In this document: piece by piece, positions 35,572-44,155 of the stretch | Numbering within the stretch: the stretch's first letter is position 1 | Layout: the number at the start of each line of letters is the position of its first letter | Assembly: GCA_021774615.1 (NCBI GenBank) | Contig: JAJFIW010000023.1 | Coordinates: forward strand, 1-64,000 | Length of the DNA stretch: 64,000 nt | From: Alphaproteobacteria bacterium | GTDB taxonomy: Bacteria > Pseudomonadota > Alphaproteobacteria > UBA1280 > UBA6503 | Direction: 5' to 3' | The notes under the pieces: generated by a model | What the model saw: only the letters and a program-made list of their open reading frames with translations | Told to the model about the DNA's origin: nothing | Databases searched by the model: none | Made by a program: the position numbers and the translations under genes

Positions 35572-36714
35572 ATGCTTGAACAACTGGCTACAATGTTTAC
35601 TACTATGCCTGGAGGCGCTTTTATATGGTCGCTTTTGGCCTTTATAATTGTTGTAGGCGTATTAGTTTTTGTCCATGAAATGGGGCATTACCTAGCTGCA
35701 AGAAGTGTTGGTGTGCATATTGAGACATTCTCTATTGGCTTTGGTCGCGAAATTTTTGGTTGGAATGACAAAGTAGGAACTCGTTGGAGAGTTGCAATAT
35801 TTCCATTGGGTGGTTACGTAAAAATGTACGGCATGACTGGGGAAATGAAACCTCATGAAGTACCAGAAGACAGAAAACACGAAGCTTTTGTACTTAAAAG
35901 TGTTCTGCGCCGGATGTGGGTTGTTTTTGCTGGGCCTTTTGCAAACTTTGTTTTCGCATTTTTTGTTTTAGCAGCGATGATGTACACTGTTGGAGAGCGT
36001 CGTGCGTACTCAACAGCTGGTGCTGTTGTAGCAGAAATGCCTGCTGCTCAAGCTGGCGTTCAGGCTGGAGACCATATTACCGAGATAAATGGCTACACTA
36101 TTAAATATTGGGACGAATTGGTGCCACTTGTCCGCGAGCAAGGCTCTAGCCCTTTAACTGTAAAGATTTACCGCCCAAGCACAGACATCCATACCTATGT
36201 TTCGATAAAACCTAAAAAAGTCGAAGTTAAAAATATTCTGGGTGAAGCCCAAACTGTTTACCAAATCGGGATTAGGGCTGGCGATACGTTTGACCGTATT
36301 AGCCATGGCTTTATAGACTCTGCTATATTTGGTGTAGAAAAAACATACCAACAAACATCACTTATTCTCCAAGCTTTATGGCGGATGATAACAGGGCAAA
36401 TGGGTGCTGATATTGGTGGACCATTAACAATTGGTAAAGTAGCAGGTGAGCAAGCGACAATGGGTATAGAAAGTTTGCTAATATTTATGGCGTTCATTTC
36501 TATAAACCTTGGTTTGATAAACCTATTCCCTGTACCAGTTTTAGATGGGGGGCACCTTGTTTACTTTGCTCTTGAGGGGATTTTGCGTCGCCCGATAACT
36601 GAAAAGATCCAAGATATGGGCAACCGTATTGGTATGGGGCTATTAATTGCCTTAATGTTATTTGCATTTTATAAAGATATTCTTAATGTAGTTATGCCAT
36701 TTTTGCAGGGATAA
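35572..36714 (+). CDS. rseP: Site-2 intramembrane protease RseP
   Basis: A 380-residue M50 protease with zinc motif HEMGHYLA (about residues 35-42), one PDZ domain (about 140-215, AQAGVQAGDHITEINGYTI) and LDGGH at about 325. The family in E. coli cuts anti-sigma factor RseA and signal-peptide remnants. Placement before bamA is canonical. It differs from the paralogue at 30187, which lies outside the cluster. AAAAGGAAAA lies before the ATG. Confidence 0.94.
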   Translation: MLEQLATMFTTMPGGAFIWSLLAFIIVVGVLVFVHEMGHYLAARSVGVHIETFSIGFGREIFGWNDKVGTRWRVAIFPLGGYVKMYGMTGEMKPHEVPEDRKHEAFVLKSVLRRMWVVFAGPFANFVFAFFVLAAMMYTVGERRAYSTAGAVVAEMPAAQAGVQAGDHITEINGYTIKYWDELVPLVREQGSSPLTVKIYRPSTDIHTYVSIKPKKVEVKNILGEAQTVYQIGIRAGDTFDRISHGFIDSAIFGVEKTYQQTSLILQALWRMITGQMGADIGGPLTIGKVAGEQATMGIESLLIFMAFISINLGLINLFPVPVLDGGHLVYFALEGILRRPITEKIQDMGNRIGMGLLIALMLFAFYKDILNVVMPFLQG

Positions 36715-36754
36715 TTAATAAACAATAATAGAATACTGTCTTGAGGCCATTGCG

Positions 36755-39031
36755 ATGTTTCTAAATATAAAAATAAAAATGCTTTTTATAACTATAACCT
36801 TTGGTGGGTTATTAATGTTTGCCTCTCATGCTGTGGCTGCTTCTATTAAAGAAATCACCATTCACGGTAATGAACGGGTTGAGGCAACAACAGTTCAAAG
36901 CTATTTAGGTATTAATACTGGTGAAGAATATGACCCGGTTAAGGTTCGTAGGTCTCTTAAGTCTTTATATGGAACAGGCTTGTTTGATAATGTTGAAATT
37001 AGCTGGGACAATGGCAGGTTAATAGTTGAAATTAAAGAAAACCCAATCGTTAACCAAATTACCTTCGAAAATAATGATGCTCTGTCCATAGAACGTCTAG
37101 AAAGCGCGATAGCATTACGTCCTCGTGCTGTTTTTACTCCTGGTAAAGTTCAGGATGATGTTAAATCTATCCTTTCGGCATATAGGCAAACTGGTCGTTT
37201 TCTTGCTCAGGTTGACCCACAAATTATTAGACGAGACCAAAACCGTGTTGATGTTATTTACGTCGTTTCTGAAGGTGAAAAAACAAAGATCCGTAAGATT
37301 GACTTTGTAGGGAATAAAAAATATTCAAACACAGACCTAAAGAAAGTAATTGGAACGAAAGAAAGCGCCTTTTGGAGGTTCTTAAGCTCTGCTGATAGCT
37401 ACGACCCTGACCGCCTAGATTTTGATAAAGAGCTACTGCGCCGTTTCTATATAAAAAATGGTTATGCGGATTTCCAAGTAATGTCAGCGATTGCTGAGCT
37501 TTCAAAAACCAAGAAAGATTTCTTCGTTACATTTACATTAAACGAGGGTGATGTTTATGACTTTGGTACAGTAGACGTACGTCTATCGAGCAGAGTAGAT
37601 GTTGATATGGAAGACCTAAGAGCTGTGGTTTCCATAAAAGAGGGGAATGTTTATGATGGTTCCCGTATTGATAAAAATATTGATGCACTTATAGATGTTT
37701 TAGGCCAAAAAGGCTTTGCTTTTTTAGATGTTGTGCCTGTTCTTGATAAAAACCCAGAAACAAAAAAAGTTAATATTGCTTTTGATGTACGGCCTGGACC
37801 TAGGGTTTATATTAGCCGCATTAATATAAAAGGGAACACTCGCACGCAAGACCACGTTATTCGTAGGGAAATGCGCTTTGTAGAAGGGGATGCATTTTCT
37901 AATAGTAAGTTACAACGCTCAAAAGATCGTTTGCAGATTCTTGATTATTTCCAAACTGTAGGGCTCGACCGCAAAGATGCAGATGCACCAGACAGAATGG
38001 ACATTGACGTTAACGTTGTTGAAAAAAGCACGGGTGCATTTAATATTGGTGCTGGGTTCTCCTCATTTGAAGGGGTTATCGGTACAACAGATTTAAGTGA
38101 AAGAAACTTCCTTGGTAAAGGGCAAGATTTGGTTCTTTCTTTTGCAATGTCTAGCCAACGCCAGGACTTAAACTTTTCATTTACAGAGCCATGGTTTATG
38201 GGGCAGCAAATATCTGCTGGGATAGACATATTCAACCAAAGAAGAGAATTTCAAGAACAGTCATCTTTTGACCAAGAGAGAGTAGGTGGAGCTTTCAGGA
38301 TGGGATTCCCTCTAGGTGAGTTCACCAAGAATAACGTCCGTCTAGGTTATCGTAAAACTAATATTTCTGATATTAATGCAGCTGCATCGCAATTTGTTGT
38401 TGCGGCAAAAGGTAAAAGAGATAGCCTAATGCTGTCAAATACAGTTGTGTATGACACTCGCGACAGCTCGCTTTTACCAACTCGTGGTAGTAGAGTCCAG
38501 TGGACTGCAGAATACTCGGGCTTTGGTACAGACACGACCTTTATCCGTAATAATGCCTTGTTGTCACGCCATTTTCCTATAGCTGATGGCTGGGTTTTCT
38601 CTAGTGCTTTTAGGGCTGGCCACTTGTTTGACATCAACAATAAAACCCCATTGTTTGAGAACTTCAACCTTGGTGGCCCAGACTTACGTGGTTTTGATAG
38701 ATCTGGTATTGGACCTAGAGATGCTATAACTCAAGATGCTCTTGGTGGTAAGCTTATGGCAGGCCATACATTTGAGTTAAGGTTTCCTATCCCTGGGATA
38801 AAAGATGCTGGAGTAAATGGTTTACTATTTAATGATGGTGGTATTGTGACTGACTTTCAAGCCAATAGCCCTGCTATTAATAGTGCCGATACATACCGTA
38901 TGACCGCTGGTGTAGGTGTGTTCTGGAACAGCCCTCTAGGGCCACTACGTTTTGAGTTTGGCTTCCCTATTGTTGATGAAATAGAGGATGAAACCAGAGT
39001 ATTTAGCTTTAACTTTGGTACAAGATTTTAA
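36755..39031 (+). CDS. bamA: Outer membrane protein assembly factor BamA
   Basis: A 758-residue outer-membrane protein. A signal peptide ends near SHAVAAS, then come five POTRA repeats (about 30-430) that begin with IKEITIHGNERVEATTVQSYL and include KIRKIDFVGNKKYSNTDLK. The C-terminal 16-strand barrel has GAFNIGAGFSS, the conserved RGFDRSGIGPR loop and a terminal aromatic Phe (RVFSFNFGTRF). It inserts barrel proteins into the outer membrane, which shows the organism has a true outer membrane. skp follows 28 bases later. Confidence 0.97.
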   Translation: MFLNIKIKMLFITITFGGLLMFASHAVAASIKEITIHGNERVEATTVQSYLGINTGEEYDPVKVRRSLKSLYGTGLFDNVEISWDNGRLIVEIKENPIVNQITFENNDALSIERLESAIALRPRAVFTPGKVQDDVKSILSAYRQTGRFLAQVDPQIIRRDQNRVDVIYVVSEGEKTKIRKIDFVGNKKYSNTDLKKVIGTKESAFWRFLSSADSYDPDRLDFDKELLRRFYIKNGYADFQVMSAIAELSKTKKDFFVTFTLNEGDVYDFGTVDVRLSSRVDVDMEDLRAVVSIKEGNVYDGSRIDKNIDALIDVLGQKGFAFLDVVPVLDKNPETKKVNIAFDVRPGPRVYISRINIKGNTRTQDHVIRREMRFVEGDAFSNSKLQRSKDRLQILDYFQTVGLDRKDADAPDRMDIDVNVVEKSTGAFNIGAGFSSFEGVIGTTDLSERNFLGKGQDLVLSFAMSSQRQDLNFSFTEPWFMGQQISAGIDIFNQRREFQEQSSFDQERVGGAFRMGFPLGEFTKNNVRLGYRKTNISDINAAASQFVVAAKGKRDSLMLSNTVVYDTRDSSLLPTRGSRVQWTAEYSGFGTDTTFIRNNALLSRHFPIADGWVFSSAFRAGHLFDINNKTPLFENFNLGGPDLRGFDRSGIGPRDAITQDALGGKLMAGHTFELRFPIPGIKDAGVNGLLFNDGGIVTDFQANSPAINSADTYRMTAGVGVFWNSPLGPLRFEFGFPIVDEIEDETRVFSFNFGTRF

Positions 39032-39059
39032 CCTACAAAATAAAATGGAGATTTGAATA

Positions 39060-39578
39060 ATGACGAGAATTAAACTAGTTATGGCAGTATTTTATATGGT
39101 GGCAATTTTTGCTGCACCAAGTGCGTGGGCTGCCGAAATTGCAGTTGTTGATTACCGCACTATTATTGGTGAATCCAGCGAAATGAAACGCGCTTTAACT
39201 GAAATTGAAACCATGAAAACTGCTATGGAAAAGCAACTAGCAGAAATGGAAAAAGAACTTGAAGGTTCTAGCGAGTCTCTAAAGCGTAAACGTACAGTTA
39301 TGAGTGAAGCACAAGTAGTTGAAGAAGAAACTGCACTAAAAGGTAAACTACGTGAATATCGCCTTAAAGGGCAGAATATGAACGAACAACTTAGTAATGA
39401 AGTAATGCTTCGTCGCAAACAAATTGTGAAAGTGTTGGAGCAGGTTGTTGGAGACATTGCAAAAGAAGATGGCCACAAGGTTGTTTTTGACAGCAATAGC
39501 TTACTATATGCTGATGCTGGCATAGACATTACAGAAAAAGTTCTTGAGCGCCTTAATCAGCATTTTGAAAATAACTAA
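39060..39578 (+). CDS. skp: Periplasmic chaperone Skp/OmpH family
   Basis: A 172-residue protein with a signal peptide ending SAWA-AEIAVVDY. The long Lys/Glu-rich coiled coil (about 55-120) forms the tentacles that hold unfolded outer-membrane proteins. It belongs between bamA and the lipid A/fatty-acid genes as in other alphaproteobacteria, but lpxD is missing after it. GGAG lies 8 bases before the ATG. Confidence 0.93.
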   Translation: MTRIKLVMAVFYMVAIFAAPSAWAAEIAVVDYRTIIGESSEMKRALTEIETMKTAMEKQLAEMEKELEGSSESLKRKRTVMSEAQVVEEETALKGKLREYRLKGQNMNEQLSNEVMLRRKQIVKVLEQVVGDIAKEDGHKVVFDSNSLLYADAGIDITEKVLERLNQHFENN

Positions 39579-39593
39579 TACTGGTATGCCCCA

Positions 39594-40043
39594 ATGTCAT
39601 TGATGACTGTAGAAGATATTAAAAAATATATTCCCCATCGGGATCCTATGTTGATGATTGACACTATAGAGTCTATTGATGGTGACAATTACGTGGTCGC
39701 AACAAAGAACGTTAGGCAAGATGAACCTCACTTTAAAGGGCATTTTCCGGGTCACCCTGTAATGCCAGGAGTTTTAATTGTTGAAGCTTTGGCACAAGCC
39801 GCAGGCGTGATGATGTTTAAGCATGGTGGTTATAACTCTGAAAATGCTGTAGTATACTTTATGAAGCTAGATAACGTAAGGTTTCGTAAGCCCGTTGTTC
39901 CTGATATGACCTTGACACTTAAAGTAGAAAAAATAAAAGATAAAGCAGGGATTTGCGTTTTTAGAGGGAAAGCTTATGATGAAGATGATACCTTGGTATC
40001 TGAAGCAGAGTTTATGGCAAAAATAATTAAAAAAAGCACTTAA
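39594..40043 (+). CDS. fabZ: 3-hydroxyacyl-ACP dehydratase FabZ
   Basis: A 149-residue hotdog-fold dehydratase of type II fatty-acid synthesis. The catalytic His lies in HFKGHFPGHPVMPGVL and the Glu in IVEALAQAAGVM. Length and spacing are normal. It follows skp directly, so lpxD is absent, and it is not followed by lpxA. A long hairpin separates it from the LpxB-like gene. Confidence 0.96.
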   Translation: MSLMTVEDIKKYIPHRDPMLMIDTIESIDGDNYVVATKNVRQDEPHFKGHFPGHPVMPGVLIVEALAQAAGVMMFKHGGYNSENAVVYFMKLDNVRFRKPVVPDMTLTLKVEKIKDKAGICVFRGKAYDEDDTLVSEAEFMAKIIKKST

Positions 40044-40047
40044 AGTA

Positions 40048-40111
40048 AAACCTAGTTTCATTTAGGTAACTTTAGTAGCTGCCAAAAAACATATAAATGA
40101 AATTAGGGTTT
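40048..40111. repeat. Long inverted repeat between fabZ and the LpxB-like gene
   Basis: Arms 40048-40064 and 40094-40111 pair along about 16 positions with one bulge and one mismatch, around a loop of 29 bases. The right arm ends 8 bases before the next ATG and is followed by TTTGTTATT on the plus strand. It could act as an attenuator or cover the ribosome-binding region. Confidence 0.5.
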
Positions 40112-40119
40112 GTTATTAT

Positions 40120-41235
40120 ATGCAGCAACGCATGCGCGCTCAATTTGAAAAACGTCCACCAAAAGTGATGGTGGTTGCTTGTGATTATGGAGACGATTGG
40201 GCAGGGGCGGGGCTTATGATGGCGTTAAGTAAAGCTCGACCCGATATTACGTTTTGCGGTCTTGGTGGTTATGCCATGGAGAAAGCAGGCCTTCGTAAGG
40301 GTGTTTCTACTCGTATATCTTCTTTAGGCAAAAGAAATTTTATTCAGAACCTTAAAACTCAAGCTCAGGTAGAGAAAGCAGATGTGCTTGTAACACTTGG
40401 TACCTCACCACTAGTGCTAGATGTTGCGTACGGCATTAAAAAACAACTAGGTATCCCAAGTATTTATTATGGAGTTGGCGATAACTTTATAGATAACGTT
40501 AAACCTACTAAGCGTTGTTTTGAACATATTATGGCTGTGTTACCATCTGAGCAAAAACGTTACCAGAAATTAGATCTTAAATGTAGCTTTGTAGGGCACC
40601 CTTTAGCAGAAGAACTAACAGAATATATGCTAGCTGACAATATTAAGCCACTGCATGAGCCACGCAGGTTAGCAATATTGTTGGATGATAAACCTGCTCT
40701 TATTAAGCGGCAAATGATGATGATGGAATACTTTATTGCAGAGCTACGCTATAGAGTACCAAATGTAGAAGTTGTTATACCACTAACAGCTAAACACAAA
40801 ACGCGTTATTTTGAGCCTTACACAAGCTTAGATGCTAAATATGTTCGCGGCTCTGACAGGCACATGGCATTGAGCAAGTGTGATGCTGCGCTATCTTCAG
40901 CAAGCCTTAGTAACTTAGAGTTAGCAATGCTTAGTGTGCCTACGGTGCTATTTAATATAAAATCACCTTTAGATAACACCATTGAAAAAATATTTGGGCG
41001 TAGAAATAAAGGGTTTTCAATTAATAAAATTGCAGAACAGGATATAATACCCGAGCTTGAATATGGCAGTGTTTCTATAGATAGCTTGGTAGAAGCAGTT
41101 TGCCCATTACTTAATGATACCCTTCAACGCAGAAATCAATTGTCAGCATTACACGAAATTCGTAGTAGCCTTATTTCAGGTAAGAAAATGGCATCTGCTA
41201 GTGCTGCTGATATTGTCCTTAGTTATATTTCATAA
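40120..41235 (+). CDS. Divergent LpxB (lipid-A-disaccharide synthase) homologue
   Basis: A 371-residue protein that follows the LpxB plan along its length. GAGLMMAL and GLGGYAMEKAG match GAGLIRAL and GVAGPRMQAEG; GIKKQLGIPSIYY matches the GIKTIHYVSP helix-strand region; and SFVGHPLAEEL matches the conserved FIGH-type motif. However, the GETSGD loop is CDYGDD here and the IDAPDF segment, which carries a residue required in known LpxB, reads LGTSPL. So it is a paralogue that may not make lipid A disaccharide. It is the only lpx-type gene in the window. Confidence 0.7.
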   Translation: MQQRMRAQFEKRPPKVMVVACDYGDDWAGAGLMMALSKARPDITFCGLGGYAMEKAGLRKGVSTRISSLGKRNFIQNLKTQAQVEKADVLVTLGTSPLVLDVAYGIKKQLGIPSIYYGVGDNFIDNVKPTKRCFEHIMAVLPSEQKRYQKLDLKCSFVGHPLAEELTEYMLADNIKPLHEPRRLAILLDDKPALIKRQMMMMEYFIAELRYRVPNVEVVIPLTAKHKTRYFEPYTSLDAKYVRGSDRHMALSKCDAALSSASLSNLELAMLSVPTVLFNIKSPLDNTIEKIFGRRNKGFSINKIAEQDIIPELEYGSVSIDSLVEAVCPLLNDTLQRRNQLSALHEIRSSLISGKKMASASAADIVLSYIS

Positions 41236-41351
41236 ATTACTAGATTATCTATTGTAAAATAGTAGATAATTATTTAGAATTTACCTCATGTATTACTGCT
41301 AATATTATTTTTCACTCTCTTTTCTCTTTTCATGTTTCCTTTGGAGGTATT

Positions 41352-41462
41352 GTGTCAAAAAAAAATCATCGGCTTCGACGTGGACCAAATAAAAATTGTG
41401 TAAATGCACGCCGTATCAGATTAATTATGGCATTAATTTACAAAAGAATTAAAAAATACTGA
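41352..41462 (+). CDS. Tiny basic protein, 36 residues, GTG start
   Basis: GGAGG 3-4 bases before a GTG opens a frame for 36 residues with 13 Lys/Arg (starts MSKKNHRLRRGPNKN). It is too short and too basic for family recognition; ribosome- or RNA-associated small proteins have this composition. The strong ribosome-binding site is the main support. It is followed by a second gene of the same design at 41537. Confidence 0.5.
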   Translation: MSKKNHRLRRGPNKNCVNARRIRLIMALIYKRIKKY

Positions 41463-41536
41463 AGCTAACCAACCAACCTAAATAATTTCTAGCTTATCTA
41501 ATAACTAATTGTGAGATAGGCTATTCGGAGGCTGTT

Positions 41537-41710
41537 GTGACTAATCTATCAAAAAAACAGCGGCGCCGCCTCAAAATAGGAGGGCAAACTTTTAAACCTC
41601 GGAATTTTGACGTTTTGGCAATGCATAGCCGCAAAAAAGGTAAGCATACCGACAAGAAAAAGCAGCAAAAACGCCAGATATGCCGCAAAAATAATAATAA
41701 ATATTATTAA
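41537..41710 (+). CDS. Small basic protein, 57 residues, GTG start
   Basis: GGAGG at 41527-41532 precedes a GTG by 4 bases. The 57-residue product is about 40% Lys/Arg (MTNLSKKQRRRLK, SRKKGKHTDKKKQQKRQ), has no hydrophobic stretch, and ends just before a strong terminator. It is probably a nucleic-acid-binding small protein (inference from composition only). It shares the SD-plus-GTG arrangement with the 36-residue gene upstream. Confidence 0.55.
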   Translation: MTNLSKKQRRRLKIGGQTFKPRNFDVLAMHSRKKGKHTDKKKQQKRQICRKNNNKYY

Positions 41711-41718
41711 CGAAAAAT

Positions 41719-41748
41719 AAAAGGCAGCCCTTGTTTGGGCTGCCTTTT
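41719..41748. terminator. Bidirectional terminator after the small basic genes
   Basis: A 12-bp stem AAAAGGCAGCCC/GGGCTGCCTTTT (41719-41730 with 41737-41748) around TTGTTT, with A and T tracts. It isolates the small genes from the diguanylate cyclase downstream. Confidence 0.92.
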
Positions 41749-41768
41749 ATTTGTTGTGTAATATGTTT

Positions 41769-41784
41769 TGGCACGCTTCTAGCA
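41769..41784 (+). promoter_or_regulatory. Candidate sigma-54 promoter for the first diguanylate cyclase
   Basis: TGGCACG, four bases, then TAGCA matches the -24/-12 consensus TGGCACR-N4-TTGCW at all but one position, with the exact GG-to-GC spacing of 10 bases. It would place the transcript start about 40 bases before the ATG at 41834. No other site of this type was noticed in the window. Confidence 0.5.
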
Positions 41785-41833
41785 TTGATTACTCCTAATA
41801 GCGTAAACGACCACTATAAGGGAGAGAAAGAGC

Positions 41834-42478
41834 ATGAAACCAGATATTGAAAAGCTAAAGAAAGAATCATTAACAAAGATGTATGCTGATGCATTAGAAT
41901 CTATGAATGATGAAGATGTTATTCGCCTTCTTAGTGAGCTTAATTATTTGCGTAAACAGCTTAAAACTCAGAGTGATGTAATAACACGTTTGAAACAAGA
42001 AGCTTACCATGACCCTCTAACAGGTTTACCAAATCGCCGTTATTTTGAGCGTGAGCTAGATAAAGCTTTGGCATACTTTAGCCGCCATAACCGAGTAAGT
42101 ACGGTGATGATGGTGGATGTTGATAGCTTTAAATCTATTAATGACTCTCTTGGCCATTTAGCTGGTGATGCTATTTTAAAGCATATCTCAGTTTTATTGC
42201 AAAAATATACTCGTAGCGCTGATGTGGTAGCACGTATCGGTGGTGATGAGTTCTGTATAATTCTTCGTGAAACAGAATCAGAAGAAGCTTTTGAGAAAGC
42301 AGAAAATATAGCAGATGTTATTGCAAAAACTCCTTGTGTTTACGAAGGTCGCGAGATTTACACAACTGTTAGTATTGGTGGGTGTAGCTTCTCTGATGCA
42401 AAAGACAAAAAAGAACTATTAAATAAGGCTGATAGTGCCATGTACATTAGTAAAGGTAGTATTACAGCAGTTGCATAG
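41834..42478 (+). CDS. Stand-alone diguanylate cyclase (GGDEF domain)
   Basis: A 214-residue protein: an N-terminal helix likely forming a coiled coil (about 1-55), then a GGDEF domain (about 60-214). Active motif GGDEF lies in RIGGDEFCIIL. The inhibitory site RxxD (RSAD) is five residues before GGDEF, so product inhibition is expected. No sensor domain or membrane segment is seen. A second cyclase of the same design lies 258 bases downstream. Its own promoter (candidate sigma-54 site) and terminator suggest it is separately controlled. Confidence 0.92.
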   Translation: MKPDIEKLKKESLTKMYADALESMNDEDVIRLLSELNYLRKQLKTQSDVITRLKQEAYHDPLTGLPNRRYFERELDKALAYFSRHNRVSTVMMVDVDSFKSINDSLGHLAGDAILKHISVLLQKYTRSADVVARIGGDEFCIILRETESEEAFEKAENIADVIAKTPCVYEGREIYTTVSIGGCSFSDAKDKKELLNKADSAMYISKGSITAVA

Positions 42479-42546
42479 TTTTCCCTAGGGTGGTTATATT
42501 GCCTGCTTGTTCCCCCAATGTAGTAGGTGATATAACAAGTGCCCAT

Positions 42547-42574
42547 AAAAAGCGCTGATTTATCAGCGCTTTTT
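42547..42574 (+). terminator. Intrinsic terminator between the two cyclase genes
   Basis: A 12-bp stem AAAAAGCGCTGA/TCAGCGCTTTTT (42547-42558 with 42563-42574) with loop TTTA ends the first cyclase transcript, so the second gene needs its own promoter. Confidence 0.92.
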
Positions 42575-42736
42575 ATTTATGTAAAGAAATATATTAAATT
42601 ATGTCTGCTATATAGAAACATTTTTACCACATATATTGTGTACAAAATGTCTTGAATATAAAGTAATTGTCTGTAAAGTAACAATTTTTATGGTAGGTTG
42701 TATTTGTATAACTCTTTAAATGTAGGGAATGTTGTT

Positions 42737-43357
42737 ATGGATAATTCAATTAAGGTAGAAGATTTAGTAAAACAAGCTAAATCAGGTAAAGTTAATGTTG
42801 ATGTGCTGGCAAAAGAGCTATCTTCAATGCAGCATAAGCTTGAAAAGCAAGCGCAAGTTATCAAAACCCTTGAGAAAGACACAGTGACAGACCCGTTGAC
42901 AGGTGTGTTTAATCGCCGTGGGTTTGAGCTAGAGCTAGCTAAAACGCTTGCTAACTCTCGCCGTCATCGTAGGTTAGGTGCATTATTATTCGTAGATATG
43001 AATAATTTTAAAACTATTAATGACACTTTTGGCCATTATGCAGGTGACGAAGTCTTGTGCCATGTTGCAGAATTATTAAAAGCAAACATCCGCGAGACAG
43101 ATATGCTAGCCAGAGTAGGTGGCGATGAGTTTTGCATTATTCTAAACGACGTTCGCTCTGCTGCCGATGCTGAAATTCGTAGCGACAAGCTGATGCATTT
43201 TATAGGGTCTTCCCCTGTACGGTTCGAAGATGAAAGAATTTGGGTAGAAGCTAGCGTTGGTAGCCATACATTTTCTTCAGAAGATGACATGATAGAAGTT
43301 ATTTCTATGGCTGACTCTGCGATGTATGCTAAAAAGCCTAAGTGTAGAGACGCTTAA
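42737..43357 (+). CDS. Stand-alone diguanylate cyclase (GGDEF domain), second copy
   Basis: From the ATG at 42737 the protein has 206 residues; an upstream TTG at 42698 in the same frame is less likely because GGGAA precedes the ATG. It has an N-terminal coiled-coil-like helix, then GGDEF (ARVGGDEFCIIL) with the inhibitory RETD five residues before it. It resembles the preceding cyclase in size and layout (a tandem duplication is likely). No sensor domain is visible. Confidence 0.9.
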   Translation: MDNSIKVEDLVKQAKSGKVNVDVLAKELSSMQHKLEKQAQVIKTLEKDTVTDPLTGVFNRRGFELELAKTLANSRRHRRLGALLFVDMNNFKTINDTFGHYAGDEVLCHVAELLKANIRETDMLARVGGDEFCIILNDVRSAADAEIRSDKLMHFIGSSPVRFEDERIWVEASVGSHTFSSEDDMIEVISMADSAMYAKKPKCRDA

Positions 43358-43441
43358 ATCTTAAATTATTAAAATATAACTATTTTATAATTTGTGGTTG
43401 TTGGCTATAGTTATTACTATTAACAAAAAGAGTAATTAGCT

Positions 43442-44155
43442 ATGCGCCTTAAAGCAGACAAACTAACAAAATCATTTAATGGCCACAAGGTGGTTCAAGA
43501 TATATCTTTTACCATTAAAGATGGTGAAATCGTTGGTGTTGTTGGCCCCAATGGTGCTGGTAAAAGTACTACTCTTTCTATGGTATGCGGTATTTTACCT
43601 GCTGATAGCGGCAAGATTACGATAAATGGAATTTCACCAGAGGGTAATAGCTGCGATTTTCGCCGTCAGTTCTCTTTTGTTCCTGAACGCCCAGGGTTGC
43701 ACCAAGATGTTTCTTGTTTCGACTTTCTTTCTTTCTCTGCTAGCACTAATGGTAAAAACATTGAAGATATTATAATCGCAGCAAAAGAAGCAGGTTGCGA
43801 TAATTACCTTGAAAGACCTATGGATGTATTGTCACGGGGGCAGCGGCAAGCTGTTTATTTGGCTGCTGCATTTATTGCTGAGCCAAGCTTACTTATTCTT
43901 GATGAACCTACCGTAGGGCTTGACCCTATCCAGCAGCGTTCAATTCTTGATGCATTACGCCGCTTTTGCAATAAGGGAGGCAGTGTATTGCTTTCTACCC
44001 ATTCTTTGCACGAGGCCGAGACTATTTGCGAACGTATTTTAGTTCTGATGCATAATACTATTATCGCTGACGGCAAAGCGTCTGATATCGCCAAAAAGCA
44101 CAATAATCTTTACGAATTCCTTACTGATAAAATGAATACAGGGCATGTCTCATGA
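43442..44155 (+). CDS. ABC transporter ATPase (GldA/NatA-like)
   Basis: A 237-residue ATPase with Walker A GPNGAGKST (about residues 35-43), signature LSRGQRQ and Walker B LLILDEPTVGLDP. Its stop overlaps the start of the fused permease by 4 bases, so the two form one transporter. It resembles GldA/NosF/NatA ATPases. The substrate is not known. Confidence 0.93.
   Translation: MRLKADKLTKSFNGHKVVQDISFTIKDGEIVGVVGPNGAGKSTTLSMVCGILPADSGKITINGISPEGNSCDFRRQFSFVPERPGLHQDVSCFDFLSFSASTNGKNIEDIIIAAKEAGCDNYLERPMDVLSRGQRQAVYLAAAFIAEPSLLILDEPTVGLDPIQQRSILDALRRFCNKGGSVLLSTHSLHEAETICERILVLMHNTIIADGKASDIAKKHNNLYEFLTDKMNTGHVS

Noticed and set aside
42698-42736. TTG-started extension of the second diguanylate cyclase
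   Set aside because: The ATG at 42737 has a better ribosome-binding site and matches the length of the neighbouring paralogue.
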